DNA of 44,959 bases from Bacteroidales bacterium (GTDB taxonomy: Bacteria > Bacteroidota > Bacteroidia > Bacteroidales > P3). The stretch spans positions 1 through 44,959 of the forward strand of contig JAFTDW010000051.1 in the NCBI GenBank assembly GCA_017454015.1, written 5' to 3'. Shown here one piece after another: positions 15,654 through 25,900 of the stretch. A program made the position numbers and the translations under genes. Each line of letters opens with the position of its first letter. Within the stretch, counting starts at the first letter, position 1. Under the pieces are notes generated by a model that saw only the letters and a program-made list of their open reading frames with translations, ran no database searches and was not told the origin of the DNA.

Positions 15654-16418
15654 ATGATAAGGCTTGACAATCTGCATAAAAGCTACGGCTCACGCAAGGT
15701 ACTCAACGGTGTGAGTGCGACCATTGCCGAAGGCGAGTTCTGCGCCGTCATGGGGGCCAACGGATGTGGCAAGACCACCCTCCTGCGTTGCATCGCCAAC
15801 CTGCTCCCGCCCGACAGCGGCACTGTGCTCCTCCGTGACGAACCCGCGGCCTCCTACGGTGTGCGACGCATGGCCCAGACCGTCGCTTTTGTGAGGCAGC
15901 ACGCGCAGACCGATTTCGAGTTCTCGGCTTTCGAGACGGTCCTCATGGGGCGCAACCCATACCAACGGCGGCTGCAAAACGAGTCGCAGCGCGATTGGGA
16001 CATAGTGGAGCAGGCCATGCGGCTCACCAACACATGGCACCTGCGGTTCTCCAAGCCTTCCCAGCTGAGCGGCGGCGAGCTGCAGCGTGTAATGCTGGCT
16101 CGCGCCCTGGCGCAGCAGACTCCTCTCATGCTCCTCGACGAACCTATCAGCAACCTCGACATCAAGCACCAGTTCGAGATACTCAACCTGCTGCAGCATA
16201 TCAACGAAGAGCAGCACACCACCATACTGCTTGTGATTCACGACCTCGACATGGCATTGCAGTACTGTCCTCAGCTGCTCCTGCTCCACGAAGGCAAAAC
16301 CCTCTTCCACGGCCCCACTGCCGAAGGCCTCACTCCATCTTTGATAAATAAAGTGTTCGGTGTCAACGCCACCCTCATAGGCGGCCACCTCCATCTCGAA
16401 TGCAGCGACATGGAATAG
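15654..16418 (+). CDS. FecE/BtuD-type ABC transporter ATPase
   Basis: A 254-residue ATP-binding subunit with Walker A GANGCGKTT (34-42), the Q-loop region VRQHAQTDFEFSAFETVLMGRNPY typical of the iron/B12 importer group, signature LSGGELQRV (about 138-146), Walker B LMLLDEP (about 159-165) and a switch histidine in LLVIHDLD. It couples ATP hydrolysis to import through the permease at 14300-15289. The start ATG at 15654 is preceded by AT-rich DNA immediately after the repeat cluster. It may need its own promoter if the repeats stop read-through. Confidence 0.92.
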   Translation: MIRLDNLHKSYGSRKVLNGVSATIAEGEFCAVMGANGCGKTTLLRCIANLLPPDSGTVLLRDEPAASYGVRRMAQTVAFVRQHAQTDFEFSAFETVLMGRNPYQRRLQNESQRDWDIVEQAMRLTNTWHLRFSKPSQLSGGELQRVMLARALAQQTPLMLLDEPISNLDIKHQFEILNLLQHINEEQHTTILLVIHDLDMALQYCPQLLLLHEGKTLFHGPTAEGLTPSLINKVFGVNATLIGGHLHLECSDME

Positions 16419-16485
16419 GCCTCGCTCCAATCTGGTTTTTCAGGTACAGCCTCAAAAAGCCATCCAACCCTTAAACCTTATTGCG

Positions 16486-19296
16486 TCAGCTGCACTTGGA
16501 CCAGCCGCAGTTGGTGCAGTGCTTGCAGCCGCTGTTGTAGACCACCGTCTTCTGGCCGCAGTCGGGGCAGAGCTCGTCGCTGACAGTGCCGTCTTGAACG
16601 TAGCGGCGGAGTGCGCGGGCGACGCCGTTCTTCCAGGTGGTGATGCTGTCTACATCGAAAGTGAGCTTGCTGATAAGGTCCACCACGTTGGGTATAGGCA
16701 TACCGTGGCGCAGCACACCGGAGATAAGCTTGGCGTAGTTCCAATATTCGGGCTTGAACATACGCGAGAGTCCTTCCAGCGTCACCTTGTAGCCGTCGCG
16801 GTCGAGGAACTGGAAGTCATAGCGTGCGTGTTCGTCGCCGGCCTCCTTGGTGCGCACCACCCATCCGCGCTCCACCCATTTGGGAAGCAGGAAGCTGTCT
16901 GCCTTGCCGGTGAATATCTCATAGGGCCGGTTCTCGTACATGCCGACGACGGCTATCCAGTCCTCCTTCTCGTTGCGGAAACGCACTATCTCGGCCTCAA
17001 GGCGTTTGGGACGCTTGGGCGCTCGGTGCTCGGTGAAGTCGTCGTCGCTGCCCTTCTTGGCCTCGCTGTTGGAGACGAGGACACCCTGACGCGACCCTTC
17101 GCGGTAGATGGTACAGCCCTTGCAGCCGCTCTCCCACGCCGTCTGGTAGATGGTGCTCACCACCTCCTTGCTGGTCTCCTTGGGTATGTTGACGGTGACG
17201 CTGATGGAGTGGTCCACCCATTTCTGGATGGCGCCTTGCATCTTGACCTTGTTGACCCAGTCTATGTCCTGCGACGTGGCCAGATGGTAGGGCGACAGTT
17301 CTATGACCTTGGCGAGGTCGGCGTCTTTCATGCCCATGACCTCCTCGTCGTCGTAGCCGTTGGCACGTAGCCAGTCGATGAAGCGGGGATGGAACACGTT
17401 GTACTCCTCAAAGTAGTCGCCGTTCTCGTCCTTTATTATTTTATGCGACGAAGAGTCTTTGTCGTTGGGATTGATTTTCTTGCGGCGCTTGTAGCTCACG
17501 AGGAACACGGGCTCTATGCCGCTTGTGGTGCGGGTGCAGATGCTGACGGTTCCGGTGGGCGCTATGGTGAGCAGCGCTATATTGCGGCGGCCGTTGGACA
17601 CCATGTCGCCGTAGAGGTCGGGATCGGCCTCCTTGATACGTTGAATGAAGGGGTTCTCTTTCTCGCGGTCGGCGTCGTAGAGAGGGAATGCCCCGCGCTC
17701 CTTGGCCATCTGCACGCTGGAGCCGTAGGCGGAGAGTGCGAGGGTGCGCTGCACCTCCACGGCCATGTCTATGGCCTCCGGGGTGCCGTAGCGCAACCCG
17801 AGGGCTGCCAGCATGTCGCCCTCGGCGGTGATGCCGAAGCCGGTGCGGCGGCCTTCCATGCACTTCATCTTGATGTTGAGCCAGAGGTTATGCTCCACCG
17901 ACTTGATCTCATCGCTCTCGGGGTCGGCCTCTATCTTTGCCAGTATGCGGTCCACCTTCTCCATCTCGAGGTCGACGAGGTCGTCCATGAGGCGTTGTCC
18001 CTTGGCGACATGTTCTTTGAAGAGGCCAAAGTTGAAGTGCGCCTTGTCGGTAAACGGTGCTTCGACATAGCTGAAGAGGTTGATGGCTATGAGGCGGCAC
18101 GAGTCGTAGGGGCAGAGGGGTATCTCGCCGCAGGGGTTGGTGCTGACGGTGCGGTAGCCGTAGTCGGCATAGCAGTCCGGTATGCTCTCACGAAGTATGG
18201 TGTCCCAAAACAGCACGCCGGGCTCCGCCGACGACCATGCGTTGGCTATTATCTTGTTCCACAGGGCACGGGCATCTATCTCCTTGACCACCATAGGGTT
18301 GTCACTGTCTATGGGGTACTGCTGCCGGAAAGGCTTGCCCTCAACGACACAGCGCATGAACTCGTCGGTTATCTTCACCGAGACGTTGGCTCCGGTTATC
18401 TTCCCCTGCTCAAGCTTGGCGTCTATGAACTTCTCGGCATCGGGGTGTTTTATGCTGATGCTGAGCATAAGTGCGCCGCGGCGACCTCCCTGCGCCACCT
18501 CGCGTGTGGTGTTGCTGTAGCGCTCCATGAAGGGCACTATGCCGGTTGACGACATGGCGCAGTTCTTCACGGGGCTGCCGCCAGGCCGTATGTGCGACAG
18601 GTCGTGACCCACGCCACCGCGCCGTTTCATGAGCTGCACCTGTTCCTGGTCTATCTTCATTATGCCGCCATAGCTGTCGCTGCTGCCGCTGTTGCCTATG
18701 ACGAAGCAGTTGGAGAGCGACACCACCTGCAGGTCGTTGCCTATGCCGCTCATGGGGCTGCCCTGCGGCACTATGTAACGGAAGTCCTTGAGCAGCTGGT
18801 ACACCTCGTCCTCGCTCATGCCGTTGGGGTACTTGGCCTCGATGCGGGCAAACTCGCGGGCAAGGCGGCGGTGCATCATGTCGGGGTTGAGCTCGTAGAT
18901 GCGCCCTTCGTCGCGCAGGGCGTACTTGTTCATCCACACGTTGGCTGCCAACTCGTCGCCGTGGAAATATTCCACCGACGACTTCATAATCTCGTCGGTC
19001 GTGTACTCGGTGTAATGGTGCTGCTCCATTGTCTTGGGGGTTGATGTGTCACTTGCGGCTGCTGCCGCGGGTTTCTCTTTTGCCGACGCCCCACCCGCGG
19101 AAGAGGTCCGAACATGTGTGGGTACCGCAGCTCCGCGCGGAGCGCGGAGCCCACTCCCTTCATGGGTGTCGACGTTGTGGTGTGCGCCACTCCTATCCGG
19201 CTCTTGCGTCATTGAAGCCGACGGAGCCGGCTTGGACGTCTCGCCATTCGACGTGAAGTCCAGTTCCAAAAAAAGGTTACCCTGTTTAGCAGCCAT
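16486..19296 (-). CDS. nrdJ: Adenosylcobalamin-dependent (class II) ribonucleotide reductase
   Basis: A 936-residue NrdJ that reduces ribonucleotides to deoxyribonucleotides using adenosylcobalamin as radical source. Family marks are MKRRGGVGHDLSHIRPGGSPV, PGVLFWDTILRESIPDCYADYG, the active-site STNPCGEIPL with Cys389, and a C-terminal zinc-ribbon-like CPDCGQ...CKHCTNCGWSKCS that carries the redox cysteines. The N-terminus is unusual: between LFLELDFTSNGETS and the family-like EYTTDEIM (about residue 97) lies a low-complexity Ala/Ser/Pro/Gly stretch. That stretch contains a perfect hairpin at the DNA level (19130-19150). Transcription probably starts from 19340-19371. It needs the adenosyltransferase at 2207-2770 for cofactor. 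Confidence 0.95.
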   Translation of the reverse strand: MAAKQGNLFLELDFTSNGETSKPAPSASMTQEPDRSGAHHNVDTHEGSGLRAPRGAAVPTHVRTSSAGGASAKEKPAAAAASDTSTPKTMEQHHYTEYTTDEIMKSSVEYFHGDELAANVWMNKYALRDEGRIYELNPDMMHRRLAREFARIEAKYPNGMSEDEVYQLLKDFRYIVPQGSPMSGIGNDLQVVSLSNCFVIGNSGSSDSYGGIMKIDQEQVQLMKRRGGVGHDLSHIRPGGSPVKNCAMSSTGIVPFMERYSNTTREVAQGGRRGALMLSISIKHPDAEKFIDAKLEQGKITGANVSVKITDEFMRCVVEGKPFRQQYPIDSDNPMVVKEIDARALWNKIIANAWSSAEPGVLFWDTILRESIPDCYADYGYRTVSTNPCGEIPLCPYDSCRLIAINLFSYVEAPFTDKAHFNFGLFKEHVAKGQRLMDDLVDLEMEKVDRILAKIEADPESDEIKSVEHNLWLNIKMKCMEGRRTGFGITAEGDMLAALGLRYGTPEAIDMAVEVQRTLALSAYGSSVQMAKERGAFPLYDADREKENPFIQRIKEADPDLYGDMVSNGRRNIALLTIAPTGTVSICTRTTSGIEPVFLVSYKRRKKINPNDKDSSSHKIIKDENGDYFEEYNVFHPRFIDWLRANGYDDEEVMGMKDADLAKVIELSPYHLATSQDIDWVNKVKMQGAIQKWVDHSISVTVNIPKETSKEVVSTIYQTAWESGCKGCTIYREGSRQGVLVSNSEAKKGSDDDFTEHRAPKRPKRLEAEIVRFRNEKEDWIAVVGMYENRPYEIFTGKADSFLLPKWVERGWVVRTKEAGDEHARYDFQFLDRDGYKVTLEGLSRMFKPEYWNYAKLISGVLRHGMPIPNVVDLISKLTFDVDSITTWKNGVARALRRYVQDGTVSDELCPDCGQKTVVYNSGCKHCTNCGWSKCS
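19130..19150 (-). repeat. TCC-loop hairpin inside the nrdJ coding sequence
   Basis: On the nrdJ coding strand, arm GCTCCGCGC is followed by loop TCC and the exact complementary arm GCGCGGAGC. This 9-bp perfect stem has the same three-base loop as the intergenic hairpin family. It encodes part of the low-complexity N-terminal extension (LRAPRGA). The flanks do not clearly match the intergenic copies, so membership in the same family is not proven. Confidence 0.6.
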
Positions 19297-19339
19297 AATA
19301 TTTCTTCAATACACTAATACAGTTTATTGCGTATAAAAA

Positions 19340-19371
19340 CAGATGTACAGTTTGAATTGCTAAATTACAAA
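19340..19371 (-). promoter_or_regulatory. Promoter for nrdJ
   Basis: On the minus strand, TTTG (19368-19371) is followed by a 20-bp spacer and TACATCTG (19340-19347). The latter is one mismatch from TAnnTTTG. The predicted transcript starts about 35-40 bp before the ATG. That leaves no room for a cobalamin riboswitch downstream of this promoter. Confidence 0.55.
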
Positions 19372-19429
19372 TAAAAACAGGGTTGCCGGATATTTGCCAC
19401 GAGGTTTTATAAACAAAGTATTTAACAGA

Positions 19430-19535
19430 CCCTTAAAAGGTTTGAAAGTTATAGGGTTTCAGCGATTTACGGTTGGAAGATTTTATGGGTTAAGGGCTAT
19501 AGGGTGGAAGGTTTTAAGGGTTGAAGGTTTGGGGT
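19430..19535 (+). repeat. G/T-rich degenerate tract
   Basis: Runs of AAAGGTTTGAAAGTTATAGGG and GGTTTTAAGGGTTGAAGG-like words fill this part of the 633-bp gap between nrdJ and the giant gene. No coding signal is visible. Confidence 0.55.
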
Positions 19536-19804
19536 GTTTGATTTATGACAGGTGGGGCCTATTTTTTCATTGAGAGCGCCTGTTCTCCGCTGCGCTATCG
19601 AAATGCCACTGGCATTTCTTCACCCCGATACGCATGTCGTTTTTATCTTGTTGCCCCACACTGCGTTATTCGCTGTCCATATTTTTGATTTCATCTGTGC
19701 TCATGACCAATGGTTCCTTGTGCGGGGTTGCTCACTGTCCTTGTTTTGTTTCTATTTGTGTTCGCAGCCTTCGGCAATTCGCTATCCGTGTTTTTATTTC
19801 ATAG
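19536..19804 (+). repeat. Mosaic repeat cluster upstream of the giant gene
   Basis: 19536-19579 is identical to 5462-5505, but the hairpin after it has decayed. Then come words shared with 15480-15530 (TTGCCCCACACTGCG, ATTCGCTGTCC), the block 19727-19783 matching 12064-12121, and ATTCGCTATCCGTG plus TTTTATTTCATAG, also found near 8884 and 15460. No gene is visible. Confidence 0.75.
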
Positions 19805-19878
19805 GTGCTCATGACCTCAGTTATTGAGAGCATGTGTCTCCGACACATTTGGGTAAAGAATGTTAGTATTCATATAAT
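19805..19878 (+). repeat. Hairpin repeat subtype upstream of the giant gene
   Basis: GTGCTCATGACCTCAGTT, ATTGAGAGC, a perfect stem-loop ATGTGTC-TCC-GACACAT (19832-19848), then ATTTGGGTAAAGAAT and TTAGTATTCATATAAT. It is nearly the same as 11976-12047. It ends about 50 bp before the giant gene's ATG in the same orientation. A TATTTTTG (19902-19909) downstream could be the -7 promoter element, but I see no good -33 partner. Confidence 0.8.
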
Positions 19879-19929
19879 AAATATCAATTCGTCGCGTTTA
19901 TTATTTTTGATTAGTTATATAGAGCGGAT

Positions 19930-22900
19930 ATGCGTAGGCTAACAGTCCTTCTGTTGTGTGTGTTTTCTGCCCTCGCAGTGCGTGGACAGGCCTACGATTT
20001 CTACCAGACCATAAACCCCGGAGACACTCTTTACTACAAGATCACGTCCACCTCGCCCCGTGAGGTGAAGGTGGTGAACCCCACCGGCAACACCGGCAAC
20101 CGCACGTGGGAGGGACACGCGCAGCCACGCAACAACATCGCCATTCCGGCCACGGTGAGCCACGGGGGGCTGTCCTACAATGTCACCGCCATAGGCAGCT
20201 ACGCCTTTGGCAACTGCTACAGCTTCTACAGCGTAACCATCCCCCCCGGGGTGACCCACATAGGAAAAGGGGCTTTCTACAACTGCATGAGCTTGATTAG
20301 CGTGACCCTTGCGAACAGCGTGGCGGTGATTGACACGCAGTCGTTCAGCAACTGCTCGGGGCTCACGACGCTCACCCTCCCCTCCGCCCTCCAAAGGGTG
20401 TGCTACAGTGCCTTCAGCAGCTGCTCAGGGCTCAGGGGCACACTCATAATACCCAACCAGGTTGCCACCATCGAAGCGTTTGCCTTCGGCAACTGCAACG
20501 CGGTGACCATGCTTGTTGTCGGCAGCGGCGTGCGCACCATTGGGCCCAGGGCTTTTGCCATGTGCTTCCGGCTGGGTTTCATTGACATGTTGCCAACGGT
20601 CCCGCCGCAAATAGACAGCACCACCTTCTCCTACCACACCACCGGCGTGAGCCCCGTGAACCGCTCCACTCCGGTGCATGTCCCCTGCGGCTCGCTTCCG
20701 GCATACCTCACCGCCCCACATTGGAACTACTTCACAAACATATACCAGGATCCCAGCTGCCCGCAAATCACACGCTACGACACCGCCGTCTGCGAGGGCC
20801 ACTTTCCCGTGGCGTGGCGCGGCCACAGCTTTGCTGCGGCTGGCAGTTGCGTGGACACGCTGCCCTCCCATGGCGGCAGCGACAGCCTCGTCATTCTCAC
20901 CGTAAAGGCCAAGGACACGTCGGTGAACCGCGTGCAGGCATCCACCTGCAACTCCATCAGCTGGCACGGACAGGAGTACCGGCAGTCGGGCGTATACAGG
21001 TACACCATGCGGGGCGGCAACCACCTGCGCTGCGACAGCACGGATATACTGGATCTTACGATACGGCACAGCAGCAACGGCGACACCGTTGTGGTGGCCT
21101 GCGACAGCTTTGTGTGGCACGGCCGCACCTACAAGTCCTCTACCACTCCCCCTGTGGGCGCCTCACGGGGCAAGTTCTCCGTGGGCAGCTCCCTGCAAGT
21201 CACCTTTGCCACAGGCAACCTGCAGTACAGGGCAAGCTCCGGCGAGTGGCGCATTGCGCCGGAACAGTATGAGGTGACGACCTACAACAACCGCAACATA
21301 GGGCCGTCCTATTCCGGATGGATAGACCTTTTCGGATGGGGTACAAGCGGATGGAACAACGGCAACACCTACTACCGCCCCTACGACTATGCAAGCAACA
21401 GCAATGCCGCCACAGGCTACGGCTACGGACCCGTCGACGGGTCGAGCTACCAGGCCGACTTGCGGGGGCGTTTTGCCGATGCCGACTGGTGCTGGCACAA
21501 CGCCATAGCCACTGCGGGCGGCGAGGCAGGTGTGTGGCGCACCCTTACGGCCGCCGAATGGCGCTACGTTACCAGCGGACGCCCCGGGGCAGCCACGCTG
21601 CGAGGCAGGGTAGTCATCAGCAACCAAGGCCAGGAGGTCGTCAAAGGGTTGCTACTGCTGCCCGACGACTGGCAGCTGCCCGCGGGCGCCACCTTCTCAA
21701 GCACCATGCAGAACCAATACTCCCTCGCGGAATGGCACACCATGGAGAACGCCGGCGCCGTGCTCCTGCCCTGCACAGGCTACAGGAACTCGCTCCAGTA
21801 TTTCCCAACACCCGCGGGCAACTACTGGAGCAGCAGCCACGAGAGCACCGACAGAGCCCACTACCTCATGTTCAACGCTAACAGCACCACCACCTACACG
21901 AACCCCGCCGACCGCAATATGGGACACGCCGTGAGACCCGCCCACGACCTCCCAACATACACCTTCAGCGCCGGCAATGCACAAGGGTGCGACAGCACCG
22001 TCACCCTGCGCCTCACCATACACCACCCCACATACGGCGACAGCAACGCTGTGGTGTGCGACAGCTTCAGTTGGCACCGCAACAGCCTACGCTCCTCCGG
22101 CACCTACCGCAGCGACAGCCTCCCTGCGCCCTTTGTGCTGCGCGGCCTCCACGGCTGCGACAGCGCGGTGCGGCTCCACCTCTCCGTCAACCATAGCACG
22201 GGCGCCCAAGTATACGACACCATAGTGCTCTCCCAACTCCCCTGGAACTACCACACCTACAGCCTCGCCGCTGTAGTCTTCCCGCCAGGCAGCCGACAGT
22301 GGGACACCGTGGTCCATATCGCCACTCGCAACCAATGGGGCTGCGACAGCCTCATAGAATACCATCTCGCCGTGCGGCGCGATGTTACCGACACCATTGA
22401 CAGCACCCTCTGCGAAAACGCACTGCCCCTGCAGTGGAACGGCAGAACATTCAGCCTCTCCATGTGCAACCAGCAGGGCTCCACCTGCGTAATCACCAGC
22501 AGCATCCGCTTCTCCGGCGGCGGCAGCCATGGCGAGGACAGCCTCCTTGTGATGCGCCTCACCGTACTCCGCAACTCCCACTCCTCCTACTACGACACCA
22601 TTGTGGAGAACCAGCTGCCCCATCGCTTCGGTTCCCTCGTCGTGCGGCAATACGGCATAGACACCACCATCACCCTCCGCGGCAGCAACGGCTGCGACAG
22701 CCTGCTGAGCTATCATCTCTACGTCCACCGCAACGTTTGCGACACCCTCGACAGCGCCGTCTGCCAAGAGATGCTGCCGCTGCGCTGGAACGGCATACTC
22801 TTCGACACCACAGGTCTCAGCTTGCACACGGGCAACGTATGGACTGTGCAGCAGAGTGTTGCGCTACGTGCCCATACCGGTGCCGACAGTCTGCTCACCC

Positions 22901-25900
22901 TGCGCCTCTTTGTCCACCTAAACAGCTACGCCGTGCTGCACGACACCATAGTGCAGAACCGCCTGCCTCACACAGCCCTGGGCTGCCTCTTCACGGGATT
23001 CTCCGCCGACACGCTGATAACGCTGCGCGACATGGCAGGCTGCGACAGCCTCGTGCACTACCTCCTCTATGTCCACCGCAACACCAGCGGACGCGCCGAC
23101 AGCGTAGTCTGCGAGGGCGACCTGCCGCTACAGTGGAACACCCGGCTCTTCGACACCACCGGCATCTACCGCATATCAGGCGTGTGGAACATGCAGCAGA
23201 GCGACACCCTGCTGGCATCGACAGGGGCCGACAGCGTGGTGCTCATGCGCCTCCACGTGCTGCGCAACAGCCGCAGCGACTACTACGACACCACAGTACA
23301 GAACGCCCTGCCCCGGACCTTCGGCGGCAGGAGCTTTCACGGTAGCGTTGCCGACACGCTCTTTGTGCTCTCAAACGCCATGGGGTGCGACAGCCTGCTG
23401 CACTACCACCTTTATGTCCACCGCAACACCTGCGACACCCTCGACAGCGCCGCATGCTACAACAACCTGCCCCTTACATGGGGAGGCATCAGCTTCATGC
23501 CGCCCGCATCGGGGTCCGGTTTGTTGGTGCTTAACGACACCTTGCATTCGCAAGGCAGCGCCGACAGCATCATAGTGCGTCGCCTCCTCGTGCTGCCCGT
23601 CTACCACACACACCTCTACGACACCATCTGCAGCGACAGCACCCTGCTCTTCCTCGACACCTCCTACAGCCTCCCCGGCAGCCACTCCCACTCCCTCCTC
23701 TCTCTCGCAGGATGCGACAGCACCGTCACTCTCCACCTCGCCGTGAACCCCGTCACCCACTCCTCCTATCACGACACCGTCACCGAGAACAACCTGCCCC
23801 ACACATTCCTCGGCACCACCTTCTCCGCCTTCCGCGCAGACACCACCCTCCACACCGTCAACACCCGCGGTTGCGACAGCGCCGTCCACTATACGCTCTA
23901 CGTCCACCGCAACATCTACGACACCGCCGACAGCACCGTATGCCAAGGCTTGCTACCCCTGCAGTGGAACTCGCGGCTCTTCGACACCACCGGCATAGGC
24001 GCACAGAACGGAGCGTTCGTTGCAGTGCAAAACGACACCCTCCGCGCACATACAGGCGCCGACAGCATCCTCACCATGCGCCTCCACATCCTCCGCAACA
24101 GCGGCAGCCTCCACTGCGACACCGCCGTAGAGAACGCACTGCCTCTCACCTTCATGGGCGCAAGCATAGGCAGGCACTGCACCGACACCACCTTCCACAT
24201 ACCCAACGCGGCGGGATGCGACAGCGCAGTGCACTACCGCCTCCACATATATTACAACATAGTCCGCACCGTCGACACCTCCGTATGCCCCTCCGCACTC
24301 CCATTTGCCTGGAACGGCGTCACCTTCCACTCCGACAGCACCGCCAGCCTCCTCATGCCCGCGGCAGGCGCCCACGGCCAAGACAGCACACTCATCCTCC
24401 GGCTGCACCTACTCCAAAACAGCTCCTCGCACATATACGACACCATAGTGCAGAACGCACTCCCACGGCGCTACCGCGACAGCCTCTTCACGGGGCCTGT
24501 CAGCAACCGCCAGTTTCTCGCCGTCAACGCCGCAGGGTGCGACAGCCTCATCAGCTATAGCCTCTATGTATTCTGGAACCAGCAGCGCTACCTTGACACC
24601 TCCGTCTGCGAAGGCTCCATGCCCCTCCGCTGGGGCCGCTGGACCTGGAGCCTCACCTCCGGCAGCTGGCAGACTCCCTCAAGCCGATGGGAGCTCGCCG
24701 CAGGTCACCGCGCGGACACCCTCAGGACCGTTGCCGGAGCCGACAGCATAGTGCTATACACACTCCATGTGCTGCGCAACAGCTCCGCCTACCGTGCCGA
24801 CACCATAGTGCGACGCCAGCTGCCTCACCAAGCCGTAGGCTGCCTCTTTGGCAGGGCTGTGTCGGACACCCTCGTTGTGCTCTCCAATGCCGTAGGCTGC
24901 GACAGTCTCATTCACTACTCCCTCTACGTATGGCCCGACCGGCAGCGACGCATCGACACCGCCGTCTGCGAGGGGCTTCTGCCACTCCTGTGGCACCGCC
25001 ACAGGCTCTCCGGCGAAGGCTGCGTCGACGACACCCTGGCTCGCGTCGGTCCCCACGGCGAAGACAGCATAACCACGCTCTGCCTCCGCATGAAGCACAA
25101 CAGCCGCTCACAGGTCGTAGAGCATATTTTACAGAACGACCTGCCCCACACTTACCTCGGACACAGTTTTGCCGACACCGCAAGCCACGTGCCCTTCGTT
25201 ATAGCCAACGCCGCAGGGTGCGACAGCCTAATCGACTACACCCTCGCCGTCTGCCGCAACAGTGCCGCCGCCGCCGACAGCGACGTCTGCCTAGCGCACC
25301 TGCCTCTTCTGTGGAACGGTGTTGCTTTCACGCGCGACAGCACCCTCGCTGTCACCCTCACCAACCACTGCGGAGCCGACAGCACACTGCACATGACCGT
25401 CTACGTGCGCGACAGCAGCTCCTCGCACCTCTCCGACACCATAGTGGAGAACCAGCTGCCATGGACTTTCAACGGTCGCCGCTTCACCGGCGGTATGCCC
25501 TCAACCACCATTCTCCTCAGAAACCGATGGGGATGCGACAGCCTCATTCACTACTCCCTCTACGTCCACGGCAACATCAACATACGGCTCGACACCGCCG
25601 TTTGCCAGGAGACCCTCCCCATTATCTGGGACGGCCACACGCTCTCCGCTGCCGGCACCAGCCGCTTCACCTACCCAGCCGTCAGCGGCGCCGACAGCAT
25701 ACGCCACTATAGCCTCACCGTATACCCAAGCTACGAATTCCACGACACCGTCTTGGCCTGCGACACCTTTGTGTGGTGCGGCAGCCCCTTCACCCGCTCC
25801 GGCCTCTACCACTCCTCCGCCTACCTACCGCTCTCCACCATCCACGGATGCGACAGCCTCCGACATCTCCACCTCACCCTTGGCCACTCCAACAGCGGCT

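Noticed and set aside
17389-18549. 386-codon plus-strand frame opposite nrdJ
   Set aside because: Shadow of nrdJ, rich in Val/His/Ala with no family character.
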